A stretch of DNA of 64,000 bases from NCBI RefSeq assembly GCF_013395055.1, contig NZ_CP058349.1:1116001-1180000 (forward strand). The letters are read 5' to 3'. Position 1 is the stretch's first letter. The number at the start of each line of letters is the position of its first letter. The notes under the pieces are model-generated. The model did no database searches and was not told where the DNA came from. It was given only the letters and a program-made list of their open reading frames with translations. The stretch comes from Pseudomonas sp. ABC1 (GTDB lineage Bacteria > Pseudomonadota > Gammaproteobacteria > Pseudomonadales > Pseudomonadaceae). Positions 47,599 to 55,646 of the stretch are shown in pieces. The position numbers and the translations under genes were made by a program.

Positions 47599-49743
47599 CT
47601 ATTCGATCTGCCGCCGGAACGGCGGCAGGGCATCGAGGATGGCCCGGCCATAGCGCTGGGTCACCACACGCCGATCGAGCAGGGTGATATCGCCACGGTC
47701 TTCTTCGGTCCGCAGCAAACGCCCGCAGGCCTGGACCAGACGCAAGGAGGCATCCGGTACGGCGATCTCCATGAAGGGATTACCGCCCCGCGCTTCGATC
47801 CATTCGGCCAGCGCCGCCTCGACCGGATCGTCCGGTACCGCGAAGGGAATCTTGGCGATCACCACATGCTCGCAGTAGGCACCCGGCAGGTCGACACCCT
47901 CGGCGAAACTGGCCAGCCCGAACAGCACGCTCGGCTCCCCGTCATCGACCCGCGCCTTGTGCTTGTTCAGGGTCTCCTGCTTGGACAGGTTGCCCTGGAT
48001 CAGCACCCGCCGACGCCAATCGCGCTCCAGGCCATCGAAGACATCCTGCATCTGCTTGCGCGAGGAAAACAGCACCAGCGTCCCTCGCGCGCCCTCCACC
48101 AGGCGTGGCAGTTCACGGATGATAGCCGCCGTGTGCGCGGTGGCGTCCCGAGGATCGGCCTTGAGGTCCGGCACACGCAGTACGCCGGCCTCGGCATGCC
48201 GGAACGGGCTCGGCACCACCGCCGTGACCGCCGCCTTGGGCAGGCCGGCACGCATGCGAAAGCGGTCGAAGGTATTCAACGCCGTCAGCGTCGCCGAGGT
48301 CACCAGCGAGCCGTAGGCGACATTCCACAGATTGCGCCGGAGGGTTTCCGCCGCCAGGATCGGACTGGCGTTGACCTCGATATCGAACAGCGCCCCGCTG
48401 TCCGCCAGGGTCAGCCAGCGCGCCATCGGCGGACTGCCTTCCGGGTCTTCGCAGGTAAAGGCGCCCCACAGTTCCCAGTTACCCTGGGAGCGGGTCAGCA
48501 GACTGCCGAACAACGGATACCATTCCTCGGCCTGGTGGCTGGCGATACCGCCGCCCGCCTCGCCGTCCATCGCTTCCTTGAGCAGTTCGGCCAGTCGGGT
48601 GAACAGGTCGGTAAGTTTGCCGAAGCCTTTCTTCAATTCGATGCCCAGCTCGATCAGATGCTCCGGCACCACCCCGCCGATGAAGCGATGCCGTGGGCGC
48701 TCGCGCCCATCCATGTCCTCGCCAGCCTTGAAGTCGGCCAGTTGTTCGCAGGCACTGAACATGAATTGCACCTGGGTCCGCAAATCCCTGGCCAGCTCGG
48801 GCAAGCCTTCCACCAACCGGCCGAAGTCCCCTGGCAACGGGTTCTGCGCCAGCAGCTTGGTCATGTTCTTCTCGATCTGCGCCAGCCAGTCGGCTGTCGA
48901 ACGCAAGCGCGTGAAGTGGGCAAAATGGCCGATGGCCTTGTCCGGCAGGTGATGCCCTTCGTCGAAGACATAAAGGGTGTCACGCGGGTCCGGCAACACC
49001 GCACCGCCGCCCAGGGCCAGGTCAGCCAGGACCATGTCGTGGTTGGTGACGATCACATCGACCTTGGTCATGCCCTCGCGCGCCTTGTAGAACGCGCACT
49101 GCTGGAAATTGGGGCAATGCCGGCCGGTGCACTGGCTGTGGTCGGTGGTCAGGCGCGCCCAGTCGGTATCCTCGAGCTCCTGTGGCCAACTGTCCCGGTC
49201 GCCATCCCAGCGATTGCCGGCCAGCTTCTCGATCATGCTGCCGAACAGCTTCTGGCTGCGCTCGTCGACGTCGATGCGAAAGCCTTCTTCCTCGAACAAT
49301 TGCGCCGTGGCACTTTGCGCCTGGCCTTCCTGGGACAGGATGTCCAGCTTGGACAGACACAGGTAACGACCGCGCCCCTTGGCCAGGGCGAAACTGAAGT
49401 TAAGGCCGCTGTTGCGCATCAGGTCCGGCAGGTCCTTGTGCACGATCTGCTCTTGCAGGGCCACGGTTGCCGTCGCGATCACCAGGCGTTTACCGGCCAT
49501 CTTCGCCGTGGGAATCGCCGCCAGGCTGTAGGCGACCGTCTTGCCAGTACCGGTCCCCGCCTCGACCGCCACCACCGCAGGCTCACCGTCACGCCGTCCC
49601 TCGTCGTCATGCTTGATCGCGCCCAACACCTTGGCCACCTCGGCGATCATCAGGCGCTGGCCATAGCGCGGCTTGAGGCCCTTGGCCTCGAGGAAACGGC
49701 TGTAGGCGCCCTGGATCTGGGACTTGAGTTCGGGACTGAGCAT
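47599..49743 (-). CDS. dinG: ATP-dependent DNA helicase DinG
   Basis: 714 residues from the ATG at 49743 (MLSPELKSQIQGAYSRF). Walker A is EAGTGTGKT (61-69), and the DEAH-type motif is VFDEGHHLPD. The iron-sulfur cluster cysteines characteristic of XPD-like helicases are seen around GRYLC and CTGRHCPNFQQC. Conserved QACGRLLRTEEDRG lies near the C-terminus. DinG unwinds R-loops and D-loops and clears replication-transcription conflicts. A LexA-like site overlaps the region just upstream of the start, matching SOS control known for E. coli dinG. Confidence 0.95.
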   Translation of the reverse strand: MLSPELKSQIQGAYSRFLEAKGLKPRYGQRLMIAEVAKVLGAIKHDDEGRRDGEPAVVAVEAGTGTGKTVAYSLAAIPTAKMAGKRLVIATATVALQEQIVHKDLPDLMRNSGLNFSFALAKGRGRYLCLSKLDILSQEGQAQSATAQLFEEEGFRIDVDERSQKLFGSMIEKLAGNRWDGDRDSWPQELEDTDWARLTTDHSQCTGRHCPNFQQCAFYKAREGMTKVDVIVTNHDMVLADLALGGGAVLPDPRDTLYVFDEGHHLPDKAIGHFAHFTRLRSTADWLAQIEKNMTKLLAQNPLPGDFGRLVEGLPELARDLRTQVQFMFSACEQLADFKAGEDMDGRERPRHRFIGGVVPEHLIELGIELKKGFGKLTDLFTRLAELLKEAMDGEAGGGIASHQAEEWYPLFGSLLTRSQGNWELWGAFTCEDPEGSPPMARWLTLADSGALFDIEVNASPILAAETLRRNLWNVAYGSLVTSATLTALNTFDRFRMRAGLPKAAVTAVVPSPFRHAEAGVLRVPDLKADPRDATAHTAAIIRELPRLVEGARGTLVLFSSRKQMQDVFDGLERDWRRRVLIQGNLSKQETLNKHKARVDDGEPSVLFGLASFAEGVDLPGAYCEHVVIAKIPFAVPDDPVEAALAEWIEARGGNPFMEIAVPDASLRLVQACGRLLRTEEDRGDITLLDRRVVTQRYGRAILDALPPFRRQIE

Positions 49744-49753
49744 GAACGAAAGA

Positions 49754-49769
49754 CTGTATGTATCTTCAG
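49754..49769 (-). promoter_or_regulatory. LexA-like operator upstream of dinG
   Basis: CTGTATGTATCTTCAG on the plus strand has CTGT on one side and TCAG (consensus ACAG) on the other: one mismatch in the second half-site. It lies 10 bp upstream of the dinG ATG, a position suited to repression. SOS regulation is inferred. Confidence 0.6.
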
Positions 49770-49861
49770 TAGTACGGCGGGCCGCTATGATACCCCGCAC
49801 AGCCCGAAGCGCCAGCGAAGATTGCCGGATGCGCCGGGCAAGCCCATGAAGATCACTCTAC

Positions 49862-49906
49862 CTTTACCCCCTTTCCCGCCTGCGGGAGAGGGCTGGGGAG
49901 AGGGAG
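49862..49906. repeat. Small CCCGCCTGCGGG palindromic repeat
   Basis: The hairpin CTTTCCCGCCTGCGGGAGAG, followed by GGCTGGGGAGAGGG, resembles the common proteobacterial intergenic CCCTCTCCC...GGGAGAGGG repeat. It lies between dinG and ychJ. Confidence 0.6.
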
Positions 49907-50031
49907 AAATGCTTCATGCGATGGCCCCGGCCGGACGCCCCGGCCAAACACCCAGCAGGTAGACTGCACACCTCCCCGTTATCGTATCGACGGTAAAGCT
50001 CCACCCCCGCCGTCCCCCGCAAGAGGCTCAT

Positions 50032-50520
50032 ATGGAAAATGCCATCCCGACCTATCCAGGCACCTGCCCCTGTGGCAGCGGCGACCGACTGGCGGAGTGC
50101 TGCGGTCGCTATCACACCGGGCACCCCGCACCAGCTCCCGAGCAGCTCATGCGCTCGCGCTACAGCGCCTATGTGCTGGGGCTGATCGACTATCTGCATG
50201 CGACGACGCTGCCGAGCCAGCAGGCACGCATCGATCTGGATGCCATCAGACAATGGAGCCAGGAAAGCACCTGGCTGGGGCTGGAGGTCGAAGAATGCCG
50301 GCTGCTCGGCGCACAACCGGAGCATGCACACGTCAGCTTTACCGCGCGCTGGCATGACATGGCCGGCAATCACGCCCACCACGAGCGCTCGACCTTCGTG
50401 CAGCGCAACGGGCGCTGGTACTTCATCGACCCGACCGTGCCACTGCCGGCAGGCCGCAACGATCCCTGCCCATGTGGCAGCGGAGCGAAGTTCAAGAAAT
50501 GCTGCGCACCCTACCTGTAA
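50032..50520 (+). CDS. ychJ: YchJ/UPF0225 family SEC-C protein
   Basis: 162 residues. SEC-C zinc motifs occur at both ends: CPCGSGDRLAECC near residue 12 and CPCGSGAKFKKCC at the C-terminus. Between them is the conserved LMRSRYSAYVLGLIDYLHATT segment and an NTF2-like core (HVSFTARWHD, HERSTFVQRNGRWYFID). The SEC-C motif resembles the zinc tail of SecA. The function of YchJ is not established. The ATG is preceded by AGAGG. A bidirectional terminator separates it from the convergent fpr. Confidence 0.93.
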   Translation: MENAIPTYPGTCPCGSGDRLAECCGRYHTGHPAPAPEQLMRSRYSAYVLGLIDYLHATTLPSQQARIDLDAIRQWSQESTWLGLEVEECRLLGAQPEHAHVSFTARWHDMAGNHAHHERSTFVQRNGRWYFIDPTVPLPAGRNDPCPCGSGAKFKKCCAPYL

Positions 50521-50532
50521 ACCGCAGCCAAT

Positions 50533-50566
50533 AAAAAGGCCGGGAGATTCGCATCTCCCGGCCCTT
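50533..50566. terminator. Bidirectional hairpin terminator
   Basis: GGCCGGGAGAT, loop TCGC, ATCTCCCGGCC, with A residues on the left and CTT on the right, between convergent ychJ and fpr. Confidence 0.9.
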
Positions 50567-50585
50567 CGACACGCTCCGCCAAGAC

Positions 50586-51365
50586 TTACTTCTCGACGAA
50601 AGCCCGCTCGATCAGGTAATCGCCCGGCTCGCGCATGCGCGGGGAAACCTTCAGGCCGAAGCTGTCCAGCACTTCGCTGGTTTCATCCAGCATGCTCGGG
50701 CTACCGCAGATCATCGCGCGGTCGTCCTGCGGATTGATCGGCGGCAGGCCGATGTCGCTGAACAGCTTGCCACTGCGCATCAGGTCGGTCAGACGACCCT
50801 GGTTGCGGAACGGCTCGCGGGTAACGGTCGGGTAGTAGATCAGCTTTTCCTTCACCGCTTCGCCGAAGAATTCGTTCTGCGGCAGGACCTGGGTGATGAA
50901 GTTCTCGTAGGCCACTTCATTCACGTAGCGTACGCCGTGTACCAGGATCACTTTCTCGAAGCGCTCGTAGGTTTCCGGGTCCTGGATCACACTCATGAAC
51001 GGCGCCAGGCCAGTGCCGGTGCTGAGCAGGTAGAGGTGCTTGCCAGGAGTCAGGTCATCGAGGACCAGCGTGCCGGTAGGCTTCTTGCTGATGATGATCT
51101 CGTCGCCTTCCTTCAGGTGCTGCAGCTGCGAAGTCAGCGGGCCGTCCGGCACCTTGATGCTGAAGAACTCGAGGTTCTCTTCCCAGTTCGGGCTGGCGAT
51201 GGAGTAGGCGCGCATCAACGGGCGACCGTTGGGCTGTTGCAGGCCGATCATGACGAACTGGCCGTTCTCGAAGCGCAGTCCCGGGTCGCGGGTACACTTG
51301 AAGCTGAACAGCGTGTCGTTCCAGTGATGGACGCTGAGCACGCGCTCGACATTCATGTTGCTCAT
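50586..51365 (-). CDS. fpr: Ferredoxin-NADP+ reductase
   Basis: 259 residues from the ATG at 51365 (MSNMNVERVLSVHHWNDTLFSF), preceded by GAGGAA; the open frame upstream is not conserved. The FAD-binding RAYSIASP motif (about 52) and NADP-binding STGTGLAPFMS are clear; the chain ends in FVEK as in the subclass I bacterial enzymes. It transfers electrons between NADPH and ferredoxin or flavodoxin and supports iron-sulfur repair and oxidative-stress defence. It is divergent from the LysR gene finR, its activator in P. putida. Confidence 0.95.
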   Translation of the reverse strand: MSNMNVERVLSVHHWNDTLFSFKCTRDPGLRFENGQFVMIGLQQPNGRPLMRAYSIASPNWEENLEFFSIKVPDGPLTSQLQHLKEGDEIIISKKPTGTLVLDDLTPGKHLYLLSTGTGLAPFMSVIQDPETYERFEKVILVHGVRYVNEVAYENFITQVLPQNEFFGEAVKEKLIYYPTVTREPFRNQGRLTDLMRSGKLFSDIGLPPINPQDDRAMICGSPSMLDETSEVLDSFGLKVSPRMREPGDYLIERAFVEK

Positions 51366-51487
51366 GTCTTGAAGTTTCCTCGTTGCAGATCCGCGCCGTT
51401 CGGTTGGCACTATTGCGCGGTAGTTTATAGACGCAGAGAATATCCGTTAAGTAAATATTAAAGATATAGGTTATCGGTTATATAGAT
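51366..51487. promoter_or_regulatory. Shared fpr/finR promoter region
   Basis: 122-bp divergent intergenic region, very A+T-rich near finR (GTAAATATTAAAGATATAGG, TTATCGGTTATATAG). A LysR-type site with T-N11-A character is expected here; no single site is clear by eye. Confidence 0.55.
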
Positions 51488-52414
51488 ATGCACTTTACCT
51501 TGAGGCAATTACAGGTTTTCGCCGCCGTGGCACGCCAGGAAAGCGTATCGAAAGCCGCCGAATACCTCTCCCTCTCCCAGTCGGCCACCAGTTCGTCGCT
51601 CGCCGAGCTGGAGCGCCAATCGGCCTGCCAGTTGTTCGATCGGATGGGCAAGCGCCTGTGCCTGAATCCTCTGGGCCGGCAACTGCTGCCCCAGGTCATG
51701 GCCCTGCTCGACCAGGCCCGCGCCATCGAAGACCTGCTCGATGGCAAGAGCGGCTTCGGCTCACTGGAGGTCGGCGCGACGCTGACGGTCGGCAATTACC
51801 TGGCCACCCTGCTGATCGGCAATTTCATGCAGAGCCACCCTGGCTGCAAGGTCGCCCTGCACGTCCACAACACGGCGCAGATTGTCCACCAGGTGGCGCA
51901 TCATGAACTTGATCTGGGTCTTATAGAAGGTGCCTGCCAGCATCCAGACGTCGAGGTCATGCCCTGGGTGGAGGATGAACTGGTGGTGTTCTGTACGCCC
52001 CGTCACCCGCTGGCCAAGCGCGGCCAAGTGTCCCTGGAAGAACTCTGCCAGGAGACGTGGATTCTGCGTGAGCAAGGCTCGGGCACCCGCCTGACCTTCG
52101 ACCAGGCCATGCGCCACCGTCCGGGGAAGCTCAATGTCCGCCTGGAACTGGAACATACCGAGGCCATCAAGCGCGCCGTCGAGTCTGGCATCGGTATCGG
52201 CTGCATCTCCAGGCTGGCACTGCGCGACGAGTTCCGTAACGGCAGCCTGGTCGCGCTGGAAACGCCCGAACTCGACCTGAGCCGGCGCTTCTACTTCATC
52301 TGGCATTCGCTGAAGTACCAGACCGCCGCCATGCGCGAATTCATCGAGCAGTGCCTGAACCTGACAGCGGGAGTACGTCGCAGCGATGAGATCGTGCTGC
52401 CGCCCATCGTCTGA
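51488..52414 (+). CDS. finR: LysR-family regulator, FinR-like
   Basis: 308 residues. The LysR N-terminus (MHFTLRQLQVFAAVARQESVSKAAEYLSLSQSATSSSLAE, here cut: FTLRQLQVFAAVARQES and LSQSATSSSLAELER) is followed by a CysB/CysL-like effector domain (GSGTRLTFDQAM). FinR in P. putida is encoded divergently from fpr and activates it under superoxide and sulfur-related stress; the same arrangement here supports the name. It is not an SoxR-type protein: no iron-sulfur Cys cluster is present. Confidence 0.88.
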   Translation: MHFTLRQLQVFAAVARQESVSKAAEYLSLSQSATSSSLAELERQSACQLFDRMGKRLCLNPLGRQLLPQVMALLDQARAIEDLLDGKSGFGSLEVGATLTVGNYLATLLIGNFMQSHPGCKVALHVHNTAQIVHQVAHHELDLGLIEGACQHPDVEVMPWVEDELVVFCTPRHPLAKRGQVSLEELCQETWILREQGSGTRLTFDQAMRHRPGKLNVRLELEHTEAIKRAVESGIGIGCISRLALRDEFRNGSLVALETPELDLSRRFYFIWHSLKYQTAAMREFIEQCLNLTAGVRRSDEIVLPPIV

Positions 52415-52438
52415 GAACGGCAGAAAGGAAGGGGCCGA

Positions 52439-53086
52439 TCAGCTCGGGATCGAGCCCATCTGTTGCAGCAGCAGCGCGGCCTGGGTGCGGGTGCGGACGC
52501 CCAGCTTGCGGAAGATCGCCGTCACGTGGGCCTTGATGGTGGCTTCGGAAACGCTCAGCTCGTAGGCGATCTGCTTGTTCAACAGGCCATCGCAGACCAT
52601 CGTCAGCACGCGGAACTGCTGCGGCGTCAGGCTGGCCAGACCTTCGCTGGCGGCCTTGGCCTCATCGCTCAGGTGAGCGACTTCCTGGACATTGCTCGGC
52701 CACCAGACGTCGCCGTCGAGGACCGCACGGACGGCTTCCTGAATGGTTTCCAGGGGGCTCGACTTGGGAATGAAGCCACTGGCACCGAACTCGCGCGAGC
52801 GCGCGACGACAGCCGGGTCTTCCAGTGCGGAGACCATGACCACCGGCAGGTGCGGGTATTGCCCGCGCAGCAGCACCAGGCCGGAAAAACCGTAGGCGCC
52901 TGGCATGTTCAGGTCCAGCAGCACCAGATCCCAGGACGCGCCCTGGTCCAGCAGGGCTTCCAGTTCAGCGATGCTGGCCGCTTCGACCAGACGGACATTG
53001 TCACCCAGCCCCATGGTGAGCGCCTGTTGCAAGGCGCTGCGGAACAAGGGGTGGTCGTCGGCGATGATAATTTCGTAAGCAGCCAT
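52439..53086 (-). CDS. erdR: NarL/LuxR-type response regulator, ErdR-like
   Basis: 215 residues. The receiver domain has D10/D11, the phospho-acceptor D58 (LVLLDLNMPG) and K108 (GFIPKSSPLE); the C-terminal LuxR helix-turn-helix spans about 150-210 (LTPQQFRVLTMVCDGLLNKQIAYELSVSE region). The N-terminus AYEIIIADDHPLFRSALQQAL resembles ErdR of P. aeruginosa, an orphan regulator of ethanol and acetate metabolism; I name it on memory of that sequence. No sensor kinase is adjacent. Confidence 0.8.
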   Translation of the reverse strand: MAAYEIIIADDHPLFRSALQQALTMGLGDNVRLVEAASIAELEALLDQGASWDLVLLDLNMPGAYGFSGLVLLRGQYPHLPVVMVSALEDPAVVARSREFGASGFIPKSSPLETIQEAVRAVLDGDVWWPSNVQEVAHLSDEAKAASEGLASLTPQQFRVLTMVCDGLLNKQIAYELSVSEATIKAHVTAIFRKLGVRTRTQAALLLQQMGSIPS

Positions 53087-53332
53087 TGGCAGACCTTTAT
53101 TTTTTTAGGTGTCTCGACACGATCTTCGGATCGTTGTCGGCACCATGCCGGCAGAAGTGGGTATGTCACTGGCGCGAGTATGTACTGACGCGCCTCGCAC
53201 TGCCAACGGTCAGCGCGCGAGCCGCTGACATGGGTCAATCGAGCCGAACAAGGATGCCCAGCCCGGAATAAGTGGTCAAGTCTCGTGCTTTATTGCAAAG
53301 TTCGCGCTTTTCCCGCGACGAGCCACCGATAG

Positions 53333-54244
53333 ATGCGCAACCTGAGCCTACGCGCCGATATTCTGATGCTGATCACCGCGATGATCTGGGGTACGGCCTT
53401 CGTCGCCCAGCGCATCGGCATGGACAACCTCGGCCCCTTCATGTTCACCGGCCTGCGCTTCGCCCTCGGCGCCCTGGTCCTGCTGCCATTGCTACTGCGC
53501 CAGCGCCACCAGGCGCAAGCACACGCGCCCCTGCTCAACCGGGGTTTGCTGTTCGGGGGTGTCGCCATGGGCCTGGCGCTGACGCTCGGCATCAACCTGC
53601 AACAGGTCGGCCTGCTGTTCACCTCGGTCACCAACTCCGGCTTCATCACCGGCCTGTATGTGGTCGTGGTGCCGATCCTCGGTATCTTCATCGGCCAGCG
53701 CACCGGGCTGGGCACCTGGCTTGGAGCGCTCCTGGCCGTTGGCGGCATGGCGCTGCTGAGTATCGGGGAAGGCTTCACCGTGGCTTCGGGTGACTGGATC
53801 CAGTTGGCGGGAGCTTTTGTCTGGGGTATCCACGTCCTGTTGGTCAGCTTCTTCGTCAGCCGCTACGACGCCATCCGCCTGGCCTTCCTGCAATTCGCCA
53901 CCTGCGCCGTGGTCAGCCTGCTGCTGGGACTCTTGCTGGAGCAGACCACCCTGGAGAATATCCGCCTGGCGGCACCGGCCCTGCTCTATGGCGGGCTGTT
54001 CGCGGTCGGTGTCGGCTACACGTTGCAAGTGGTCGCGCAGAAGCATGCAATTGCCTCGCATGCCGCCATCATCCTGTCGCTGGAAGCCGTTTTCGCAGCC
54101 ATCGCCGGCGCCCTGTTCCTGGATGAAAGCCTGCACCTGCGCGGCTACCTGGGCTGCGTGCTGATGCTCGCCGGGATGCTGATCGCCCAGTTGTGGCCCA
54201 TCAAGCCACAGGCCAAGGTGGGCACGAGCCTGCAACAGCCGTAA
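53333..54244 (+). CDS. EamA/DMT-superfamily permease
   Basis: 303 residues, about 10 hydrophobic helices in two EamA halves. The first half has LMLITAMIWGTAFVAQRIGMDNLGPFMFTGLRF, the second LYGGLFAVGVGYTLQVVAQKHAIASHAAIILSLEAVFA and a C-terminal LFLDESLHLRGYLGCVLMLAGML, all standard. The substrate is unknown. It is divergent from the ErdR-like regulator with a 246-bp gap and no clear ribosome-binding site; the start is the conserved one. Confidence 0.88.
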   Translation: MRNLSLRADILMLITAMIWGTAFVAQRIGMDNLGPFMFTGLRFALGALVLLPLLLRQRHQAQAHAPLLNRGLLFGGVAMGLALTLGINLQQVGLLFTSVTNSGFITGLYVVVVPILGIFIGQRTGLGTWLGALLAVGGMALLSIGEGFTVASGDWIQLAGAFVWGIHVLLVSFFVSRYDAIRLAFLQFATCAVVSLLLGLLLEQTTLENIRLAAPALLYGGLFAVGVGYTLQVVAQKHAIASHAAIILSLEAVFAAIAGALFLDESLHLRGYLGCVLMLAGMLIAQLWPIKPQAKVGTSLQQP

Positions 54245-54272
54245 GCGGGACGGGCCCCAAAGGTTGCCGCGC

Positions 54273-54980
54273 TCAGTCGCGCTCGAGGGCGCGATGCGCC
54301 GCGTTGGTGATATCCGGCGAGAAGTGTCGCTTGGCACCGAGGTAATGCTCGGTGAATACGTCCAGCCAATTGTCGAGCACCTGTGCAGCTCGCGCCTCCC
54401 CGACCAACTCCAGGCACAGGGCCGCGACCTCCGCCGTGCACAGGTGCTCACCACGGGTCGAACGGCGCAGGCGGTAGCGCGAAAGGCTTTCAGGCTGCAA
54501 CGACAGCACCGGGAAACCATCCAGGTAAGGGCTCTTGCGGAACATCTTGCGGGCTTCGGTCCAGGTCGCGTCCAACAGGATGAACAACGGCCGCTTGCCT
54601 TCTGGCGTGTCGACCCTGTCCACCACCCGCTCCGGCGCGGCGTACTCCGCCGGGAACACCACGACGGGTTGCCATTGCGGGTCTGCCAGCAATTCGAGCA
54701 ATCGCGGATCGACTTCGGTACGCGACCAGATAAAGGCATGGCTGCTGGCGACCACATCCGCGATCAGCCAGCCGGTGTTGGTCGGCTTGAGTGATTCGAC
54801 GTCATACATCAACAGGCATACGCCCGCCTCGGCCCCAGGCTCGGGCTGCCAGGCGCAGGCACAATGACTGGGCACGATCCGGCAGCGTGGACAACGCTCG
54901 GCCCGCGAACCACGGGCAACGAATGGCTTCAGGCTACGCGCGAGTCGCTCCTCGCGCAGCCGGGCGACGGCATGGGGCAT
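54273..54980 (-). CDS. DTW-domain tRNA-uridine aminocarboxypropyltransferase
   Basis: 235 residues from the ATG at 54980 (MPHAVARLREERLARS); an upstream ATG at 55034 adds a non-conserved leader. The zinc-type CPRCRIVPSHCAC and the family motif DATWTEARKMFRKSPYL (containing D-x-T-W) are clear. Known members (TapT/DTWD1) transfer the 3-amino-3-carboxypropyl group of SAM to uridine in tRNA. Its exact target position is not shown here. It is convergent with the EamA gene. Confidence 0.9.
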   Translation of the reverse strand: MPHAVARLREERLARSLKPFVARGSRAERCPRCRIVPSHCACAWQPEPGAEAGVCLLMYDVESLKPTNTGWLIADVVASSHAFIWSRTEVDPRLLELLADPQWQPVVVFPAEYAAPERVVDRVDTPEGKRPLFILLDATWTEARKMFRKSPYLDGFPVLSLQPESLSRYRLRRSTRGEHLCTAEVAALCLELVGEARAAQVLDNWLDVFTEHYLGAKRHFSPDITNAAHRALERD

Positions 54981-55108
54981 GCTGGACAACACCGGATCAG
55001 GGGGCGCGCAGTCTACCGCCTGGTCTATCCTCATGCACGACTGAACAGACGCCGACTGCTCCGGTCGAACCCCTTGCAGTCCTCAAACAGCTTTCCGGGA
55101 GATCACTG

Positions 55109-55507
55109 ATGTACCGTCTTGCCACCTTGCTCGCCCTCACCCTCGCCATTCCAGCCGTGCATGCGGCATCCCTGAAGGAGCAGAAACTGGACGAGCTACT
55201 TACCAAGGTCGCACGCGAAAGCAGCGTCGGCACGCCTCGCGCCATCAATGCCGACATCCTCGACCAGGGCTACAGCGTGGACAAACACGAACTGGTCAAC
55301 CACCTCAGCGTACAGCCCAGCCATGCCGCGCAGATGCGCAGCAACCCGGACGACGTGCGCAAGCAGCTCGGCGCCAGCGTCTGCAACAACGCGGGCCTGC
55401 GCGAACTGCTGTCACAAGGCGCGGTGCTGCGTTTCGAATTCAGCGAATACAAGACCGAGAAGCGCATCGCCACCGAGCGCTACAACGCCAAGGATTGCGG
55501 GATCTAA
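55109..55507 (+). CDS. Small secreted protein, PA3611/QSregVF_b-like
   Basis: 132 residues from the ATG at 55109, with GGGAG 8 nt upstream. Residues 1-19 are a signal peptide (MYRLATLLALTLAIPAVHA). The mature protein has a helical N-terminal part, then SVCNNAGLRELLSQGAVLRFEFSEYKTEKRIATE and a second Cys near the end (KDCGI), suggesting one disulfide. It resembles P. aeruginosa PA3611, whose family is labelled quorum-sensing-regulated; that label does not show the role here. Confidence 0.8.
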   Translation: MYRLATLLALTLAIPAVHAASLKEQKLDELLTKVARESSVGTPRAINADILDQGYSVDKHELVNHLSVQPSHAAQMRSNPDDVRKQLGASVCNNAGLRELLSQGAVLRFEFSEYKTEKRIATERYNAKDCGI

Positions 55508-55567
55508 GCACCGATCCACGCTCTTTACGGCATCCCTACCCTTATACCGATTGCCAAGCCTATGTAG

Positions 55568-55640
55568 GGTGCGCCATGCGCACCGGCGTCTAGAAGCCGG
55601 TGCGCAGACGCGCTGCCTCGAAAGATAGTGAACAGGTTCT
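55568..55640. repeat. Palindromic repeat and partial MITE-like end
   Basis: GGTGCGCCATGCGC (55568-55581) recurs exactly at 62732 and, inverted, at 62775. GCACCGGC/GCCGGTGC (55580-55603) forms a hairpin. AGATAGTGAACAGGTTCT (about 55623-55640) matches the right end of the element at 59588-59727 at 17 of 18 positions, a solo remnant. Confidence 0.7.
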
Positions 55641-55646
55641 ACAGCG

